This document shows, piece by piece, positions 49,341-58,538 of a stretch of 64,000 nucleotides of DNA. The stretch's first letter is position 1. Each line of letters starts with the position of its first letter. The position numbers were made by a program, and so were the translations under genes. The notes under the pieces are model-generated. The model was not told the origin of the DNA. It saw nothing but the letters and a program-made list of their open reading frames with translations, and did not search any database. This DNA is from a bacterium (lineage in GTDB: Bacteria > Bacillota > Bacilli > Lactobacillales > Streptococcaceae), in assembly GCA_905221115.1 (NCBI GenBank), contig CAJNBX010000008.1, forward strand, positions 8,241 to 72,240, read 5' to 3'.

Positions 49341-52013
49341 CTAAATACTTTCATCAATTAAAGAAAGTAACTCAGTATATCTCCTAAAAATTTCAGTGTC
49401 TTGTAGACCAGCTTCTTTTGCTTGTTGATATTTAACAATCAGATTCCCAGATATATTTTCTTTTTCATCTGAAATATTCCAACCTTTGATAGCATATACT
49501 GCCAATCTTTCTAATAAACACTCCAAGACATCTACTAGAATTTTTTCATTCACTTGGCTACTTATACTCTCGCCACCAATGCGATAATTATATAGTGCTT
49601 TATGAATGTAGGTACTACGTGAAGATTTTGCGAACAATTTATAATTGGTTCGACTATCTTCAATAATTTTCCCTTTTGGAAACGCAATATTATTAAATAG
49701 GTTTTGACTAAAAAGAATACCCCAACTCGTTGTAAAAGCATAATCGCATCGTTCCAACAAAGGGAGTTTATTAATCAATTCTTCCCCTTCATAGTTCTCT
49801 TCATAATAGTCATCCCCTACATGTATTAAATAATGGTTTTCTTTAACATCAAATCGGTTATAGTTTGAAACAACGATTTCAGAATCATTATCTAGAGCGG
49901 CTTGATACATATCTTCAATATATGTTGGTTCAACCCAATCATCTGAATCTATAAAAGTAAGAAATTTCCCTTTTGCACGAGCTATGCCATAATTTCGTGC
50001 ATCAGATAGGCCTCCGTTTTCTTTTTCAAAATAGTGAAATCTGCTATCTCTAGCAACATATTCTTGACAAATCTCTCCGGATGCATCTGGTGAACCATCG
50101 TTTATTAATAAAACTTCTATGTTTGAATAGGTTTGATGTTCAATGCTATCTAAACACATTCGAAGATAAGTTTCTACTTTATAAATTGGCACTACAATAC
50201 TAATCAAAGGTTGAGAGTACGTTACAGTACCTATTTTTTCTAAAACAGAGGACTCATAAGATTTCAACATTTGAGAGTTAGGAAATTGTTTTAGCCTCAA
50301 CTCTATTAAATATCTCAGATACTCTACATAAAAATAAATTGATACTCCGTGTTCCCTAGCCTGTTTTAATATTTTGTAATGAACTTCTAAATCTTGTAAT
50401 GCACATATTTCATCCATTTTTTGAGTAATAGACGTATCATTTTTTCTATATATATAAACATATTCCCTCATATATATGATACTGTTCATTCTCAAATATA
50501 ATCTATAGAAAAAATCCATATCTTCTGCATATTTAAGCGATTCATCAAAAAATAAATTATCAACCAAATCTACTTTAAAAAGTTTAAATCCTACACAATG
50601 AAAATCTTGTACTAAGTGAATTAATTTGGGATAAATCTCTAAAAAATCATTTTTAGTTAGTTTCTCGAAATTAAGAATTTCATCTTCTTCCTTTGAGAAC
50701 GGTGGTTTTAGATAAAACACTCCATCTTCCCCATAAATTTTATGGGAGGCTACTGCAATATCTGCGTTTTTTTGCTTTATATTATAATAAAGTAATTCCA
50801 GATAATTTTCGTCAATCCAATCATCCGAATCTACAAAAGTAATATAATTACCTTTTACATTTTTCAGACCTAAATTACGTGCTGAAGATACTCCGCCATT
50901 CTCTTTTTCGAAATAGCGAATTCGAGAATCTTTTTCTATATATTCTTTACAAATCGTTGCAGAATCGTCCACTGATCCATCATTAATAAGAAGAACTTCA
51001 AAATTTTTATAACTTTGATTAATAATACTATCCAAACACTGACGTAAATACCGTCCAGAATTATAAATAGGAACGATAATACTAATTAATTCTTTAGGAT
51101 CTCCCATATCACTATAAGATTCATCAAATAAAAATGGATACTCCTCTCGTTCCGCCAACTCCAATTTTCTACGAATCTGAGATGCTTCATCTAGAAATTG
51201 GTGCTCCTCGAGCTGGTCTAGATTTCTCTTCAAAACATAACGATACATATTAAAAGAAAGACCGATATCGATACCATCAATATCCTTAGTAAATTTTATT
51301 CTTTCTTCTAATGCATCAATATAATCTAAATGTTTTAAAGAAAATACACTCGACATTCCAGTATTATTGATACGATATACATACGAATCTACGTTAAAGG
51401 TGTATATACTACGAGCCTTCAAATACAACTTCCATATAATAAATTGATCCTCTGCATATTTTCCATAGGGAAAGCGTAGCTCACTGAATAACTCACGTTT
51501 AAATAATTTTCCCCAAGCGGTAGAAAAATTTAAAAAGGGAACATCAAACATGGAATCTAGGTGTTGAATAGCTTGAGCACTCGTAAATGATACCAGAGAA
51601 TCACTAGAAAAGTAATCCTGGTATAGCCAAAAAGTTCCATTCTCAAAACGAGAGAATCCTCCTATCGTGATATCAGCATTAGTCAATCTACTCGCCAAAA
51701 ACAAATTCTCAAGATGTTTTTCATTTACAAAATCATCCGAATCAATAAAAGTCAGGTACTCTCCCTGAGCCCTTTCTATTCCGTAATTACGAGCATCAGA
51801 TAATCCCCCATTCTCCTTTTCAAAATAGTGGAAGCGCCTGTCACGTTCTGCAAACTCTTGACAGATAACTCCTGAACTATCTGTTGAGCCATCATTTACC
51901 ATCAGAACTTCAAAATCCTTATAAGTTTGCGATAGGACACTATCCAAACACGACCTTAGATAATTCTCTACATTATATACTGGTATTATGATTGATATTT
52001 TTTCTGTTTTCAA
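49341..52013 (-). CDS. Three-domain family 2 glycosyltransferase
   Basis: The 890-residue protein consists of three GT2 domains in tandem: about 1-300, 308-595 and 600-890. Each has the N-terminal ISIIVPIYN-type strand, an NDGS motif and a metal-binding SDD triad (VNDGSTDSSG and FIDSDDF in the first; LINDGSVDDS and FVDSDDW in the second; LINDGSPDAS and FIDSDDW in the third). Each also has a downstream acidic pair (AEDQ, AEDM, IEDS). All three look catalytically competent. It probably extends the adhesin glycan by more than one sugar. The start is a TTG at 52013 with a weak GCGAG site and an out-of-frame ATG just upstream. A gap of about 290 bp precedes it. Confidence 0.9.
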   Translation of the reverse strand: MKTEKISIIIPVYNVENYLRSCLDSVLSQTYKDFEVLMVNDGSTDSSGVICQEFAERDRRFHYFEKENGGLSDARNYGIERAQGEYLTFIDSDDFVNEKHLENLFLASRLTNADITIGGFSRFENGTFWLYQDYFSSDSLVSFTSAQAIQHLDSMFDVPFLNFSTAWGKLFKRELFSELRFPYGKYAEDQFIIWKLYLKARSIYTFNVDSYVYRINNTGMSSVFSLKHLDYIDALEERIKFTKDIDGIDIGLSFNMYRYVLKRNLDQLEEHQFLDEASQIRRKLELAEREEYPFLFDESYSDMGDPKELISIIVPIYNSGRYLRQCLDSIINQSYKNFEVLLINDGSVDDSATICKEYIEKDSRIRYFEKENGGVSSARNLGLKNVKGNYITFVDSDDWIDENYLELLYYNIKQKNADIAVASHKIYGEDGVFYLKPPFSKEEDEILNFEKLTKNDFLEIYPKLIHLVQDFHCVGFKLFKVDLVDNLFFDESLKYAEDMDFFYRLYLRMNSIIYMREYVYIYRKNDTSITQKMDEICALQDLEVHYKILKQAREHGVSIYFYVEYLRYLIELRLKQFPNSQMLKSYESSVLEKIGTVTYSQPLISIVVPIYKVETYLRMCLDSIEHQTYSNIEVLLINDGSPDASGEICQEYVARDSRFHYFEKENGGLSDARNYGIARAKGKFLTFIDSDDWVEPTYIEDMYQAALDNDSEIVVSNYNRFDVKENHYLIHVGDDYYEENYEGEELINKLPLLERCDYAFTTSWGILFSQNLFNNIAFPKGKIIEDSRTNYKLFAKSSRSTYIHKALYNYRIGGESISSQVNEKILVDVLECLLERLAVYAIKGWNISDEKENISGNLIVKYQQAKEAGLQDTEIFRRYTELLSLIDESI

Positions 52014-52302
52014 TTCATATCTCGCTTTCTTGCTATTCCTCTTTAAAACTATTAATATTCATCCAGATTCTTTTCTTTTTGTTTAACTATATTTAGCAAC
52101 CACAATTGATTCTCTTTTTTTGTATAGACTACTGTATCGAACATATTCTATACTGTTCCCATATTATATTTCATCCACTTTAATAAACTGATATGATGCT
52201 TTCTAGATTCTTAAAGTTCTGTTAATATTTTTGACTCATTTAAACATCTTCTTTGGTTAGATACTATTCTACTAAAACATGTCCTAAGATCATCCCTAAC
52301 TC
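52014..52302. other. AT-rich gap between glycosyltransferase genes
   Basis: The 289 bases hold no supported gene. On the minus strand one open stretch of about 30 codons (VYTKKENQLWLLNIVKQ at its centre) is seen, followed by stops; it has no recognisable homology and could be debris of a glycosyltransferase tail. No clear terminator was found. Confidence 0.4.
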
Positions 52303-53178
52303 TTATTTCGAAGAAATAAATTTTAAGTTTTCTTTAATTCGTCTGTACGTTTCCGTATCAGACATTCCCCAAACTGCTCTCATATTATACTCATTTAATT
52401 CCAATAATCTTTGAAAATGTTTTAAATAACTAGAAGTATCATATCCTTTTAAAGATAATAAAGCAATTCTTTCTAAAGTTACTCTAATCGAATCCTCAAT
52501 ACTATTAATCGTTGGAGAATTTGAAATGCTGCCTTCACGTTGCCTATAACAATAATTATCTTTATGAAAATATACAATCTTATACGAAAGAGCATAAACT
52601 TTATAGATTAAAGCTGTATCCTCTGATGTTATTCCTTTTGCAAAACGCAACTCTTCAAATAAATATTTTTTATACAATTTCCCCCAAGCTGTGGTTAAGA
52701 AAAAGTCTCCGCCTTCAATTTCAAAATAATGTTCTAATAAATGCTTACTATCATATTCTTTTTCATAAGGTTCAAAAACATGTTTATAGAATGTTACATT
52801 ACTGTCCTGAAAACGAAAATAGTTACATATAGAAACATCTGCATTATAGTACTGTAATTTACTATATAGTTCTTCGATATAAGTTTCAGTCACCCAATCA
52901 TCAGAATCAACAAACGTAAGATATTCCCCCTGCGCCTGTTCAATTCCATAATTTCGTGCATCCGAAAGACCACCATTTTCTTTTTCAAAATAACGAATAC
53001 GCGCATCTTTGTCAGCGTATTCTTGACAAATTAGACCTGAGCTATCTGTCGAACCATCATTTACAAGGATAACTTCATAATTGCTAAAAGTCTGCTCTAG
53101 AATGCTATCCAAGCATTGTTTGAGATATTCTTCGACATTGTAAACCGGCACAATAATACTGATTAATTGATTTTCCAT
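52303..53178 (-). CDS. Family 2 glycosyltransferase
   Basis: A 291-residue single-domain GT2 enzyme with ISIIVPVYNVEEYL, VNDGSTDSSGLICQEYA, the RIRYFEKENGGLSDARNYG acceptor-side segment and the metal site DSDD in TFVDSDDWV; a later TSEDTALIYK segment gives the ED motif. It closely resembles the first and third domains of the neighbouring three-domain enzyme. It should act in the cytoplasm on adhesin glycans; sugar specificity is not readable. It starts 3 bases after the preceding gene's stop. Confidence 0.9.
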   Translation of the reverse strand: MENQLISIIVPVYNVEEYLKQCLDSILEQTFSNYEVILVNDGSTDSSGLICQEYADKDARIRYFEKENGGLSDARNYGIEQAQGEYLTFVDSDDWVTETYIEELYSKLQYYNADVSICNYFRFQDSNVTFYKHVFEPYEKEYDSKHLLEHYFEIEGGDFFLTTAWGKLYKKYLFEELRFAKGITSEDTALIYKVYALSYKIVYFHKDNYCYRQREGSISNSPTINSIEDSIRVTLERIALLSLKGYDTSSYLKHFQRLLELNEYNMRAVWGMSDTETYRRIKENLKFISSK

Positions 53179-53181
53179 ATT

Positions 53182-54090
53182 TCACTCTTTTTTATCTTTC
53201 AAAAACAGGTAATTCCCATTCTCAGCATGCTCCAACTTTTCGCGCACTGTTGCTTCCTCTTTGACAAATTCGGTCCCCTCTAACATGGATAAATTTCGCC
53301 TTAGAGCAAATTGATACTGATTAAAGGCTAATTCCATCGGATATTCTAGCTCAGGCATCTTTATCAAGGTTTCAATACGTTCCTCAAGCGCATCTATAAA
53401 ATCTAAATGAGATAAGTTATAGTTCTGAGTCAGCCCTTTAAAATTGATTCTGTAGGCATAAATATCTGAATCATACCGAGTCATCTTTTCACTTGCTAGA
53501 TAAAGTTTCCACATAATGAACTGGTCTTCTGCATATTTCCCCCTAGGAAAGCGAATTTCATCAAATAAATGCTTTTTGAATAGTTTCCCCCAAACTGCAG
53601 AATAGCGAAGCAGGGTATAATCCTCCATGCTATCCATGCCTTGTATAGCATCTCTAGCACTAAGCGGAGACAGTAGTTCGTCTTCTTTTGGTCTTGGATA
53701 AAAATAAAACATACCTTCTTCAAAACGACAAAATGAGCCCACGACAATATCTGCTTCAGTTAGTTGACTTGCATAATATAGATTTTCAATACTCTTCTCA
53801 AACATAAAGTCATCTGGATCACAGAAAAAGATATAATCACCCGTCGCAATATCCAATCCTGCATTTCGAGCATCCGACTGTCCACCATTTTCTTTATCAA
53901 TATAGATAAAACGCGGATCATCTTTTGTCAAGTCTTTTGCAATTCTTATACTATCGTCTAAGCTACCATCATTTACAATAATAATTTCCAAATTACTATA
54001 AGTTTGCGATAAAATATTATGAATACAATGTGCTATATATTCTTCAACATTATAGACAGGGATAATAATTGATATTAATGGAAAATTCAT
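53182..54090 (-). CDS. Family 2 glycosyltransferase
   Basis: A single-domain GT2 enzyme with ISIIIPVYNVEEYI, VNDGSLDDS, and a metal site FFCDPDDF. Here the usual D-S-D-D reads D-P-D-D. The AEDQFIMWKLYL segment supplies the later acidic pair. I use ATG 54090 (MNFPLIS, 302 residues), which follows GAGGAAGG at 5-6 bases; the in-frame start at 54105 has none. It lies 14 bases after the GT8-DUF1792 gene. Specificity is unknown. Confidence 0.9.
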   Translation of the reverse strand: MNFPLISIIIPVYNVEEYIAHCIHNILSQTYSNLEIIIVNDGSLDDSIRIAKDLTKDDPRFIYIDKENGGQSDARNAGLDIATGDYIFFCDPDDFMFEKSIENLYYASQLTEADIVVGSFCRFEEGMFYFYPRPKEDELLSPLSARDAIQGMDSMEDYTLLRYSAVWGKLFKKHLFDEIRFPRGKYAEDQFIMWKLYLASEKMTRYDSDIYAYRINFKGLTQNYNLSHLDFIDALEERIETLIKMPELEYPMELAFNQYQFALRRNLSMLEGTEFVKEEATVREKLEHAENGNYLFLKDKKE

Positions 54091-54104
54091 ATATACCTTC
54101 CTCA

Positions 54105-56162
54105 CTATTTAGATAAATCCTCAACAACTTGCTGATTGTAATCTTCATCTTCAATCAGTTCAATTTCTTGATCAGAATAATATTCGGCAGTATGCTTATG
54201 TTGTAACTGCACCCTAGTTTCCGCTCCCATCTTCATCCATTCATACTCCGAATCAATATGCCCAAGATCTAAAGCACGATATCCTAATTGAGATAATTGA
54301 TATACTAAGACCTTGGCAGTTGGTCCTAACATCAATAAAATCAAGCGTTCCTCTACATGCTCTAAAATCTTTTCTCTAATTTCCTTGATTTTAGAAAAAG
54401 CATTATGAGAGGGACAAGTAATACGCTTAATAGAGTTAGCCTTATCAAATAAATCATTCCCAACACCTGATCGCGAAGTTACCCCTTCTACAATTAGTAA
54501 GTCTTTCCCTTCAAACAACTGTTTCATTTTCTCAAATTGTTCAAAGGCACGACTCCTATCTTTATTGTAAATATAAGGCCTTGATATAAAGGCTGATCCA
54601 TACTTCTGTGATTGACAGTATTCTCTAAAAAATGGTGCAAAAGCATCTAATTCCCTCTTCCAGAATGTCTCAGAGTTATGATCTTGAGGAAAATTTCCTG
54701 TAAAAGCTTCAAAAACTTCTGGCATACAAATTAATATATCTTCATTACTTGCATTCAATAAAATGTCCTTCATACTATTAGATAACTCTTCATTATACTC
54801 TTGGAATCCTATATCATAACCATTCATAATATGAATCTCTCCATCTCCAAAACGAATAAGAGATTGTTCTGTTTCCAATAGTTGATCCAAGGTTTCATCT
54901 ATAGACATGACCGAAATATCAAATAATTCTTCTTGTTTAAATGTTTGACGAAATTTATCGGCTCCAATTTCAGAGAATAAACGGATAGCATCTTCCATCT
55001 TTTCTAACTCTTGTCTTAGAAAAAGATATTGAGGCACATTCCCCTTATGAGTTGCATAAAATGAAAAAATAGGCTTATTCATCTCACTCATTCTTTCCAA
55101 AATCGCCTCATTTATATCCCCATGATTGATATTCAGATAGGCATCCATATTTTCTAGTAGTTGATCAAAGGTAGCTGGGATACACTCCGGATGTAGATAA
55201 ATATTATCTCTTTGGCCCAAGGCACTTAGCCATGGGCCGAACTCTGTATAAGCAGCTATATGAAAGCGATGTTCTGGAAAGGTACTTGCTAAGTGTTCAA
55301 TTCCTTCAAATTGTTCTGTTTCTGTTAATGTAAAGAAATCTAATCCCTGCTTTTCTTTTTGTAAAGAAAATTCCCCTATATGATGAGCTAAAACTTGGGA
55401 AAGTTCTAAATTATAAAAATCCCACCATTTTTCTCTATATCGGTACGATGTTGAGCTATTCCAAGGCTTTCTATAAGTTGTGTAATGGATAATAAGAGGA
55501 CTATCCTCAATACAAAAATGTTCTTGCCAATTACTATAAAATGCTACGATATCATGACCAACCTGAACATTAAATCGCTTATCCAACTCCAACCAATTAT
55601 CCTGAAAAACAGAGTTCAATATCGTTTGATCTCCGTTAAAATGTTCCAATTCCCAATGTTCGCTTTTCTCACCTTCAGATAACTCTAAACATTTATCCGA
55701 AACAGATAAATCCTTCCATTGTAGATTATCAATGAGCATGACACCGGTATTAAAACTACCATCCACATCACGTACAGCAGCTACTGGAAAGCCTTTTAAA
55801 TCTGTTAAGAAAAAAGAGGTTAAGCTGCCATTAACAATAATATCTGTATCTAGATAAAGCACTCTCTCCCTATCAACAAGACGAGGAATAAAATACTTAG
55901 CATAGGCAATCGGACTAATGTGATTTTGTGTTCTCCACTCAGCTGAAATCAATTCTATGTCAAAAGGAATATTGTAAAGTTCACCTCCCAAATTTCTCAC
56001 TATACGTCTCATTTTTCTAAACCAGTCTGGCATAATACCTTGATTGATGATATAGAAATCAACTGATTTATTGTGATACATGATAGATTTCATGGTCACA
56101 GTTAATTGTTCTGTATAAGCTTGATCAGCAATCAAAACGATTGCAAGTCTTTCTGATATCAT
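54105..56162 (-). CDS. Multidomain glycosyltransferase: GT8 + GtfB-like module + DUF1792 (GT-D)
   Basis: The 685 residues show three parts. Residues 1-262 are a retaining GT8 domain with the DTD metal motif at 105-107, FNTGVMLID and an IIHYTTYRKPW end. Residues about 275-400 resemble the GtfB C-terminal module (FEGIEHL..., RFHIAA, AYLNINHGD). Residues about 420-685 are a DUF1792 domain, known in the Fap1 system to be a GT-D fold glycosyltransferase with a DXE motif; here DGE is at 440-442, with EGVTSRSGVGNDL and LMLGPTAKVL further on. It likely adds two successive sugars. It starts 27 bases after its paralogue. Confidence 0.92.
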   Translation of the reverse strand: MISERLAIVLIADQAYTEQLTVTMKSIMYHNKSVDFYIINQGIMPDWFRKMRRIVRNLGGELYNIPFDIELISAEWRTQNHISPIAYAKYFIPRLVDRERVLYLDTDIIVNGSLTSFFLTDLKGFPVAAVRDVDGSFNTGVMLIDNLQWKDLSVSDKCLELSEGEKSEHWELEHFNGDQTILNSVFQDNWLELDKRFNVQVGHDIVAFYSNWQEHFCIEDSPLIIHYTTYRKPWNSSTSYRYREKWWDFYNLELSQVLAHHIGEFSLQKEKQGLDFFTLTETEQFEGIEHLASTFPEHRFHIAAYTEFGPWLSALGQRDNIYLHPECIPATFDQLLENMDAYLNINHGDINEAILERMSEMNKPIFSFYATHKGNVPQYLFLRQELEKMEDAIRLFSEIGADKFRQTFKQEELFDISVMSIDETLDQLLETEQSLIRFGDGEIHIMNGYDIGFQEYNEELSNSMKDILLNASNEDILICMPEVFEAFTGNFPQDHNSETFWKRELDAFAPFFREYCQSQKYGSAFISRPYIYNKDRSRAFEQFEKMKQLFEGKDLLIVEGVTSRSGVGNDLFDKANSIKRITCPSHNAFSKIKEIREKILEHVEERLILLMLGPTAKVLVYQLSQLGYRALDLGHIDSEYEWMKMGAETRVQLQHKHTAEYYSDQEIELIEDEDYNQQVVEDLSK

Positions 56163-56189
56163 TTCTCCTCCGAAATCCCATGATTTATA

Positions 56190-58427
56190 CTATTCTGCAC
56201 TCAAGTCTACAACAATCTGACTCAAATATACTTCATCATCTGCTAATTCTATTTCTGTATCTAGATTAAACTCTGCAGTATGTTTATTGTGTAATAAAAT
56301 CTTAGTCTCAGCTCCCATCTGCATCCACTCATACTCAGAATCAACATGTCCAATATCAATTGCCTGCATACCCTTGGTAGCAAGTTGATAGGCTAAAACC
56401 TTAGCTGTAGGACCTAGCATTAACAAAACCAAACGTCCATCAGCATGGTTCATTATTTCTTCCATTATCTCATTTTTCTTATCATAAGCATGTCGAGATG
56501 GGCAAATAATTCGCTTAATACTCTTAGCACCATCAAATAAATCATTTCCTACCCCAGACCTAGAAGCATAGCCTTCTACGATAAGGATATCTCTTCCTTC
56601 CCATAGTTTTTTCAACTTTTCAAACTGAGATTTTGCTTTTGATTTATCTAAAAAGTCAATATAAGGTCTGGAAATAAAAGTTGAACCGTACCAAGTATTT
56701 TTACAATACTCTAGATAAAATTCCTCATAATCCTCCAAATATTGCCTCCAAAAAGCTAGAGCATCTGGAACAAAAGAGAAACGGTTTTTTAAACCTTCTT
56801 GTAAACCAATAACTAATGTAGGACTGCTCTCTTGATTAAAAATAAATTTCAATTCTTCGGCAAGATTAGGGTCATATTTCTGGTAATTAATAGATTGGCC
56901 TAGCATGATTGCAGCCTCGCCATCACCAAATCGAGCTATTGAAGATTGATGCTCCAGAATATAATCAAGTGTTTCATCTATGGTCTGCACTTCAAAATCA
57001 AATGGTTTATTGGGCAATTGTTTTGTTTCAGCATAATTCCTAATTGCAGTTACCATAGCATCAACATTTCTGATAGAAAAGAGATACTGTCCTTTTTCCC
57101 CATTTTGTGTTTTATAAAAGGCAAAACTAGGAATAGATTTGTCTGACAGGAGGTTAAAAACCCCATCTACTTCCCCACCATAGTTAATATCCAAATATAG
57201 ATCCGTCTTGTCTAATAGTTTGTCAATCTTTTCTGAATCTGAGGCCGGATATAGATAGACATTTTCTTTCTCAGCCAAGTTTGTCAATCGTGGTCCCATA
57301 AGAGTTCTAGCAGCAATGTTGAAATCACACTCAGGAAGCTGTTCTACTAGATATTCAATTTGTTCTAAATCCTGACTATTTGTAACTGTCAATAGTCGAA
57401 TACCTCGTAATGTTTGATTGTTACTAATCCCTAATTCAAAAACTGCTTGCAACAAGAACTGTTTTGCATAAAAACCTTGACTTAGTAAAAAGGAAAAATA
57501 ACGTACTCTACTACACATTTGAAGATAGGCTTCTTCTGACAGTTGTTCCACCAAATTGCTTGCTTCCTCTAAGTTATCAACTACAAATCCCAATCCTTGC
57601 TCTACTATAAAGTCCGAGTTAGACAAGGTAGCAGGAATAATGACAGGGATACCTGCCGCTAAATAAGTACTCAACTTATAAGAAACATTCATACTATAAT
57701 AATCTATATTTTGTTCCTCATTTTGATGTGTAGTCCAAACCAGTCCAAATCCACCTTTTGATAACTCTAAGAGCATTTCTTCATCAGTCTTCCAGCCCGC
57801 AATATGAACTTGATTTGATAAAGAAAGCTGTTCTTCATTTGAAAATACAGTTAGCGGAACTGTCCCCTCCCAGGTTTTTAATTCTGGGAAACGGCTTAAA
57901 TTTCCTGCAAAATAGACTTCTTTTTTAAATATAGGTTTATGTAAGTCCAAATCATGAGGATGATCCCACATTCTTTGAAAAATGATTTTTTTTACATTCA
58001 AGCCATTTTGAAGCAGTTTCTCTTTCATCGCTTCTGATGGTAAGATGATACTATCTGCCATGTTGTAAAGATTGATATAATCCTGCATCAGAAATTCATT
58101 TGCTTTAAACATCAAGGGAATCACATCATGGACAAATACTATGATTTTCACATTGAGAAGTTTCAATTTACTTAAAAATTCTCTTTCAAACTCTAGACCA
58201 TTCCAAGTAGGTGTTTGAAAAACAACAATATCTCCTATCGAAACACTTGCTAGAATCCCGTCTAATCTTCTGCTTCTCTCTTCTACAGTTTCAGATGAGG
58301 CATGGTAAAAATAAATTCCTAACTCTCTAAATCCTAATTGAGTAGCAATTTTTTGAACAGCATTTTGAGCAATAGTTGCTGTACTTTCTCTAGCCATTCC
58401 ATATAGATTGGTAATATGTAATTTCAT
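56190..58427 (-). CDS. Multidomain glycosyltransferase: Gtf3/Nss + GtfB-like module + DUF1792 (GT-D)
   Basis: The 745 residues show: 1-332, a Gtf3/Nss-type GT-B glucosyltransferase (VFVHDVIPLMFKANEFLM, YFAGNLSRFPEL, FGLVWTTHQNEEQN, YKLSTYLAAGIPVIIP), the enzyme that adds glucose to the GlcNAc core in other streptococcal systems; about 342-470, the GtfB-like module (SQDLEQIEYLVEQLP, FNIAA, LYLDINYGG); 482-745, a DUF1792 GT-D domain with DGE at 502-504 and EGYASRSGVGNDL. In S. gordonii and S. parasanguinis Gtf3/Nss is a separate protein, so this is a fusion. The DUF1792 part closely resembles that of the next gene. Confidence 0.92.
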   Translation of the reverse strand: MKLHITNLYGMARESTATIAQNAVQKIATQLGFRELGIYFYHASSETVEERSRRLDGILASVSIGDIVVFQTPTWNGLEFEREFLSKLKLLNVKIIVFVHDVIPLMFKANEFLMQDYINLYNMADSIILPSEAMKEKLLQNGLNVKKIIFQRMWDHPHDLDLHKPIFKKEVYFAGNLSRFPELKTWEGTVPLTVFSNEEQLSLSNQVHIAGWKTDEEMLLELSKGGFGLVWTTHQNEEQNIDYYSMNVSYKLSTYLAAGIPVIIPATLSNSDFIVEQGLGFVVDNLEEASNLVEQLSEEAYLQMCSRVRYFSFLLSQGFYAKQFLLQAVFELGISNNQTLRGIRLLTVTNSQDLEQIEYLVEQLPECDFNIAARTLMGPRLTNLAEKENVYLYPASDSEKIDKLLDKTDLYLDINYGGEVDGVFNLLSDKSIPSFAFYKTQNGEKGQYLFSIRNVDAMVTAIRNYAETKQLPNKPFDFEVQTIDETLDYILEHQSSIARFGDGEAAIMLGQSINYQKYDPNLAEELKFIFNQESSPTLVIGLQEGLKNRFSFVPDALAFWRQYLEDYEEFYLEYCKNTWYGSTFISRPYIDFLDKSKAKSQFEKLKKLWEGRDILIVEGYASRSGVGNDLFDGAKSIKRIICPSRHAYDKKNEIMEEIMNHADGRLVLLMLGPTAKVLAYQLATKGMQAIDIGHVDSEYEWMQMGAETKILLHNKHTAEFNLDTEIELADDEVYLSQIVVDLSAE

Positions 58428-58538
58428 TATTCTTCACTTTCTGATAATTTATTGACTGCCGATATAGATTGACTATTAAGCCAAAGTGTTTATCCCAATA
58501 TAATTACTTCATATTGGAAAACGTTGCAGTTCTATTTT

